The notes under the pieces were generated by a model that made no database searches, was not told the origin of the DNA, and saw only the letters and a list, made by a program, of their open reading frames with translations. A stretch of DNA of 6,927 nt from Spirochaetales bacterium (lineage in GTDB: Bacteria > Spirochaetota > Spirochaetia > DTKZ01): assembly GCA_031280945.1 (NCBI GenBank), contig JAITGB010000274.1:1-6927 (forward strand), in the 5' to 3' direction. Positions 4,033-6,927 of the stretch are shown one piece after another (the stretch's first letter is position 1; each line of letters opens with the position of its first letter). The position numbers and the translations under genes are program-made.

Positions 4033-5556
4033 ATGAAAAGCAAAGTAATTGCCGCCGAAGACGCGGCGGCTCTTGTTGAGGACGGGGCCCGCCTTGCCGT
4101 TCAGGGTTCGGGCGGCGGAATAGGAGAACCGGGCGCTCTTCTTCGCGCTCTGGGCCTGCGCTTTCTCCGCGAGGGCGGGCCAAAGGGTCTTACGGTAACT
4201 CATTCAACGGGAATTGGCGACAAAAAAGAGACGGGCATGGATTACCTTGCGCACCGGGGCCTCGTAAAGCGGGACATCGCGGGACACCTCGGCATGGCCC
4301 CCGCAATGGCGGAGCTTATTATGAACAACGAGGTTGAGGCGTACAATTTTCCTCAGGGCGTTCTTTCCCACATGTACAGCGCGGTGGCGGCAAAAACTCC
4401 GGGCGTTATTACCAAGGTGGGACTGGGCACCTATGTTGACCCCCGCGTTGAGGGGGGAAAGATGAACGCCCTTACACGCGAAGAGCTTGTGCGGGTCATG
4501 GAAATTGACGGCGAAGAATGGCTTTTTTATCCGCGTTTTACTTTTGATATAGCTTTTGTGCGGGGAACAACGGCGGACACAAAGGGAAACATAACCTCAG
4601 AGGAAGAGGGCGCTCTCCTGGAGGCAATCAGCATAGCCCAGGCCGTGAAGAACTGCGGGGGTATTGTTGTGGCCCAGGTGAAGTATCTGGCTCAGGCGGG
4701 AACCTTAAATCCCCTGCACGTAAAAATTCCGGGAATCTATGTTGATTACATTGTGGTTGACCCCGAACAGAAACAGACGGCTCTTGATTTTTATAATCCT
4801 GTATACTGCGGAAAACTTAAAGTTCCGCTTGAAACGCTGCCTCCTATTGCCCTGGACGAGCGCAAGGTTATAGCCCGCCGCGCCGCGAAGGAAATTTTTC
4901 CCGGCGCGGTTGTCAACCTCGGCGTGGGCCAGCCTTCCGGTATCGCGGCGGTTGCGGCGGAAGAGGGTTTTATCGAAGACTTTACCCTTACCGTGGAGCA
5001 GGGCGCGATAGGCGGTACTCCTGTGGGCGGGATTATTTTCGGCGTGGCCCATAATGCGGAGGCCATTATTCCCATGGACGCCCAGTTTCGTTTTTATGAC
5101 GGCGGCGGCCTTGATATTGCTTTTCTCGGCATGGCCCAGACGGACGCGGCGGGAAACGTCAACGCGAGCAAGGTAGGAAAAATGCTTGCGGGCTGCGGGG
5201 GCTTTATCAACATAACGCAGAACGCAAAAAAGGTTGTGTTCTGCGGTACTTTTACCGCCCGGAATTTTTCCTGCGCTGTGGGAGGCGGGGAACTTACAAT
5301 AACGGGCGAAGGCACGGCGAAAAAATTTGTCGAAGCGGTGAGCCAAATTACTTTTTCGGGGGCCTACGCGAAAAAAATGAGCCGGCCTGTCCTGTATATT
5401 ACGGAGAGGGCTGTTTTTTGCCTGAAAGAGGACGGCCTTCACCTTCTGGAAATAGCTCCGGGCGTACGCCTCCAGGAAGATATTCTTGACCAGATGGAAT
5501 TTAAACCCATTATAGAGCCGGACCTGAAAATCATGGACAGGGAAATTTTCTCCTGA
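4033..5556 (+). CDS. pct: Acyl-CoA:acetate CoA-transferase, propionate CoA-transferase (Pct/YdiF) type
   Basis: This 507-residue cytoplasmic enzyme belongs to the family I CoA-transferases, which move CoA between acyl-CoA and a free acid through a glutamyl-CoA thioester. Both halves of the fused alpha-beta architecture are present. The first half has a glycine-rich G-S-G-G-G-I-G-E-P segment (25-33), E-A-Y-N-F-P-Q-G (102-109) and T-K-V-G-L-G-T-Y-V-D-P-R (127-138). The second half has N-L-G-V-G-Q-P (295-301), the catalytic block V-E-Q-G-A-I-G-G (321-328; Glu322 is the expected nucleophile) and Y-D-G-G-G-L-D (355-361). From memory it matches Clostridium propionicum Pct along its length, with a slightly shorter C-terminus. 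Preferred acids (acetate, propionate, lactate, butyrate) cannot be told from sequence. A GAGGGTGA stretch before the ATG serves as ribosome binding site. It has its own promoter, follows the TRAP operon and faces the yjiH-like gene. Confidence 0.9.
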   Translation: MKSKVIAAEDAAALVEDGARLAVQGSGGGIGEPGALLRALGLRFLREGGPKGLTVTHSTGIGDKKETGMDYLAHRGLVKRDIAGHLGMAPAMAELIMNNEVEAYNFPQGVLSHMYSAVAAKTPGVITKVGLGTYVDPRVEGGKMNALTREELVRVMEIDGEEWLFYPRFTFDIAFVRGTTADTKGNITSEEEGALLEAISIAQAVKNCGGIVVAQVKYLAQAGTLNPLHVKIPGIYVDYIVVDPEQKQTALDFYNPVYCGKLKVPLETLPPIALDERKVIARRAAKEIFPGAVVNLGVGQPSGIAAVAAEEGFIEDFTLTVEQGAIGGTPVGGIIFGVAHNAEAIIPMDAQFRFYDGGGLDIAFLGMAQTDAAGNVNASKVGKMLAGCGGFINITQNAKKVVFCGTFTARNFSCAVGGGELTITGEGTAKKFVEAVSQITFSGAYAKKMSRPVLYITERAVFCLKEDGLHLLEIAPGVRLQEDILDQMEFKPIIEPDLKIMDREIFS

Positions 5557-5596
5557 AAAAGAATTCTCAAAGAGTCCGGCTTTCCGAAAGAGGAAC

Positions 5597-6913
5597 CTAC
5601 CTGAAAAAGAAAACCGCAATCGCCGAATAAAAAACAAGGGCGAGGAACATTCTTTCTATCCAGAGGATAAAAAGGTGGCGGATTTTAATGCGGAAATCCG
5701 TTGCCATGAGGCAGGTAAAAAAGCCTCCGATAAAAATAATAACCGTAACGGGAAAGGCTGCGAGAATGTAGCGGGCCGCGAGGCTTAAGTTTTGGCCTGA
5801 ACCGAACATGACCGAGGGAATAACGTCCATAATGGCGAGGCCGGAGGCTGTTGCAAGAACGCCCGCATTTTCGATTCCGAAGAGGGCGTATATGGGGTAG
5901 AAAATCATGCCTAGCCAGGAGAAAAGGGGCGTGTACTGGTTGAGCGCAAGCCCCAGGGTTATGATAAACATACTGGAGCTTACCATGTCCGCGAGAACCC
6001 TCAGCGTGGAAAGAAGAATGTTTCCCACGGTGTGTACGGGGGAGGGGGCGGCCTGAGCTATTTCAAGCCCCACGTTCCATGCTCTCTTAAGCCTTCCGCC
6101 TTCGATGGCGTCTTCGGCTATGGGGCTCTGCCGGCCCTCGAAGTAGGTTTGGGGCAGGCAGCTCACCGGAGGTATGCGCAGGGTGATTGCCGTTACAATG
6201 TAGGTTACAACCGCGGAGGAGACAAAGTAGAAAAGAAAGTGCTCGGAAATCTTCAAAAGCTGCGCAAAGAGGAGCATGAGGCCGATGGAGATTGTGCTGA
6301 AACCCGTTACCACAATGGCCGCTTCGCGGTAATTGAGTTTTCCTTCTTTGTAGAGGGAATTGGTGCTGAGGATTCCAATGGAAAAATTTCCCAGAAAAGT
6401 TCCGGCGGCGACAACGGCGGTGAGTCCGGGTACGCGAAAAACAGGCCGCATAATGGGTTTTACAAGAACGCCTACGGCGTCAATGAGGCCGTAATTGAGA
6501 ATAAAGGGCAGAAAAAAGGCGGCACAGAATATCATAAGAATTGAGCGGCCCATGCTGACAACAGTATCGGGGCCTATGTTTTTTTGCGCGATAGCCTGGG
6601 GCGCGGCCTTGAGCAGTAAAAGAACAACTATGAGCGTTCCTGTAACTTTGCACAGGCCAAGCGCAAAATCCAGGCGGGAGCGTTTGTATGTTTTTCGCGT
6701 GATAAAAGTCTGTACAAGGGCGAAAACGCAGAATCCCAGGACGAGATACTGGTAGTACGGCGCGAAAATGCCGTACAGGAGCGTTGTGATGTGGTCGATG
6801 GGAATTTTCCGTACTCCGCTAACGGGAATCTGCACAAAGAATGCGGTTATTCCCGTGAGGCTGAAAAGAAAAAATTTTGCGATAGCAAGGGGTTTGTTTT
6901 TTAGCGTTGGCAT
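5597..6913 (-). CDS. yjiH: YjiH-family membrane protein with nucleoside-recognition (GATE) domain
   Basis: This 438-residue, multi-pass inner-membrane protein resembles the YjiH family. The N-terminus has K-F-F-L-F-S-L-T-G-I-T-A-F-F-V-Q-I-P (13-30), typical of YjiH. The GATE segment is recognisable at about 123-215, including G-N-F-S-I-G-I-L-S-T-N-S-L-Y-K-E-G-K-L (175-193) and R-E-A-A-I-V-V-T-G-F-S-T-I-S-I-G (196-211). A polar loop (about 255-290) separates it from a second membrane block (about 295-435) with A-I-M-D-V-I-P (360-366). Proteins of this type are thought to be transporters or gates, but the substrate is not established. The ATG at 6913 has AAGGAG (6922-6927) eight bases upstream. 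It converges with the CoA-transferase gene, 40 bases between stop codons, with no terminator I can identify. Its promoter lies outside the window. Confidence 0.85.
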   Translation of the reverse strand: MPTLKNKPLAIAKFFLFSLTGITAFFVQIPVSGVRKIPIDHITTLLYGIFAPYYQYLVLGFCVFALVQTFITRKTYKRSRLDFALGLCKVTGTLIVVLLLLKAAPQAIAQKNIGPDTVVSMGRSILMIFCAAFFLPFILNYGLIDAVGVLVKPIMRPVFRVPGLTAVVAAGTFLGNFSIGILSTNSLYKEGKLNYREAAIVVTGFSTISIGLMLLFAQLLKISEHFLFYFVSSAVVTYIVTAITLRIPPVSCLPQTYFEGRQSPIAEDAIEGGRLKRAWNVGLEIAQAAPSPVHTVGNILLSTLRVLADMVSSSMFIITLGLALNQYTPLFSWLGMIFYPIYALFGIENAGVLATASGLAIMDVIPSVMFGSGQNLSLAARYILAAFPVTVIIFIGGFFTCLMATDFRIKIRHLFILWIERMFLALVFYSAIAVFFFR

Positions 6914-6927
6914 ATTTTATTCTCCTT

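Noticed and set aside
3530..4183. 217-residue minus-strand frame sharing a long peptide with the frame at 368-673
   Set aside because: The shared peptide comes entirely from translating the intergenic DNA repeat; the rest is antisense to dctM and pct. This is nucleotide-level, not protein-level, conservation.
4705..5637. 310-residue minus-strand frame opposite pct
   Set aside because: Basic, low-complexity translation antisense to a conserved enzyme, with no domain and no start signals.
6032..6544. 170-residue plus-strand frame opposite the yjiH-like gene
   Set aside because: Gly/Tyr/Lys-rich translation with no recognisable motif; the minus-strand frame has clear membrane helices and a ribosome binding site.

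Overview
This 6.9 kb window comes from a bacterium of middling G+C content. It is probably a spirochaete of the Treponema group: the periplasmic binding protein has a signal peptide followed by a mature start of the GGSGE type, and the TRAP-transporter layout fits that group. This assignment is an inference from style and recall, not a database result.

Left part (1-800): the last 43 codons of one TRAP substrate-binding protein (DctP family), a 3' hairpin and a clear intrinsic terminator. Next, on the minus strand, is a small 60-residue gene with its own promoter and ribosome binding site; it resembles an antitoxin-like family truncated at its C-terminus. The rest is intergenic DNA holding the first copy of a structured repeat (about 545-700) and a sigma70-type promoter.

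Centre (801-3785): a complete TRAP transporter operon, dctP-dctQ-dctM, on the plus strand. A GC-rich hairpin lies between dctP and dctQ, dctQ and dctM overlap by 4 bp, and a strong intrinsic terminator follows dctM. A second copy of the repeat (about 3791-3924) follows the terminator and precedes another good promoter (extended -10).

Right part (4033-6913): a full-length acyl-CoA:acetate/propionate CoA-transferase (Pct/YdiF type) on the plus strand. Facing it on the minus strand is a YjiH-type inner-membrane protein with a nucleoside-recognition/GATE domain. The two stop codons are only 40 bp apart and no terminator lies between them.

How the genes may work together: the TRAP system would import an organic acid with the ion gradient, and the CoA-transferase could charge that acid, or a product of it, with CoA taken from acetyl-CoA. 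This rests on proximity and family chemistry only; the CoA-transferase has its own promoter behind a terminator. The protein genes are ordinary. The most notable feature is the repeat pair: 90 of 92 bases identical in the constant part, followed by an interior palindrome with entirely different sequence in each copy but perfect pairing in both.
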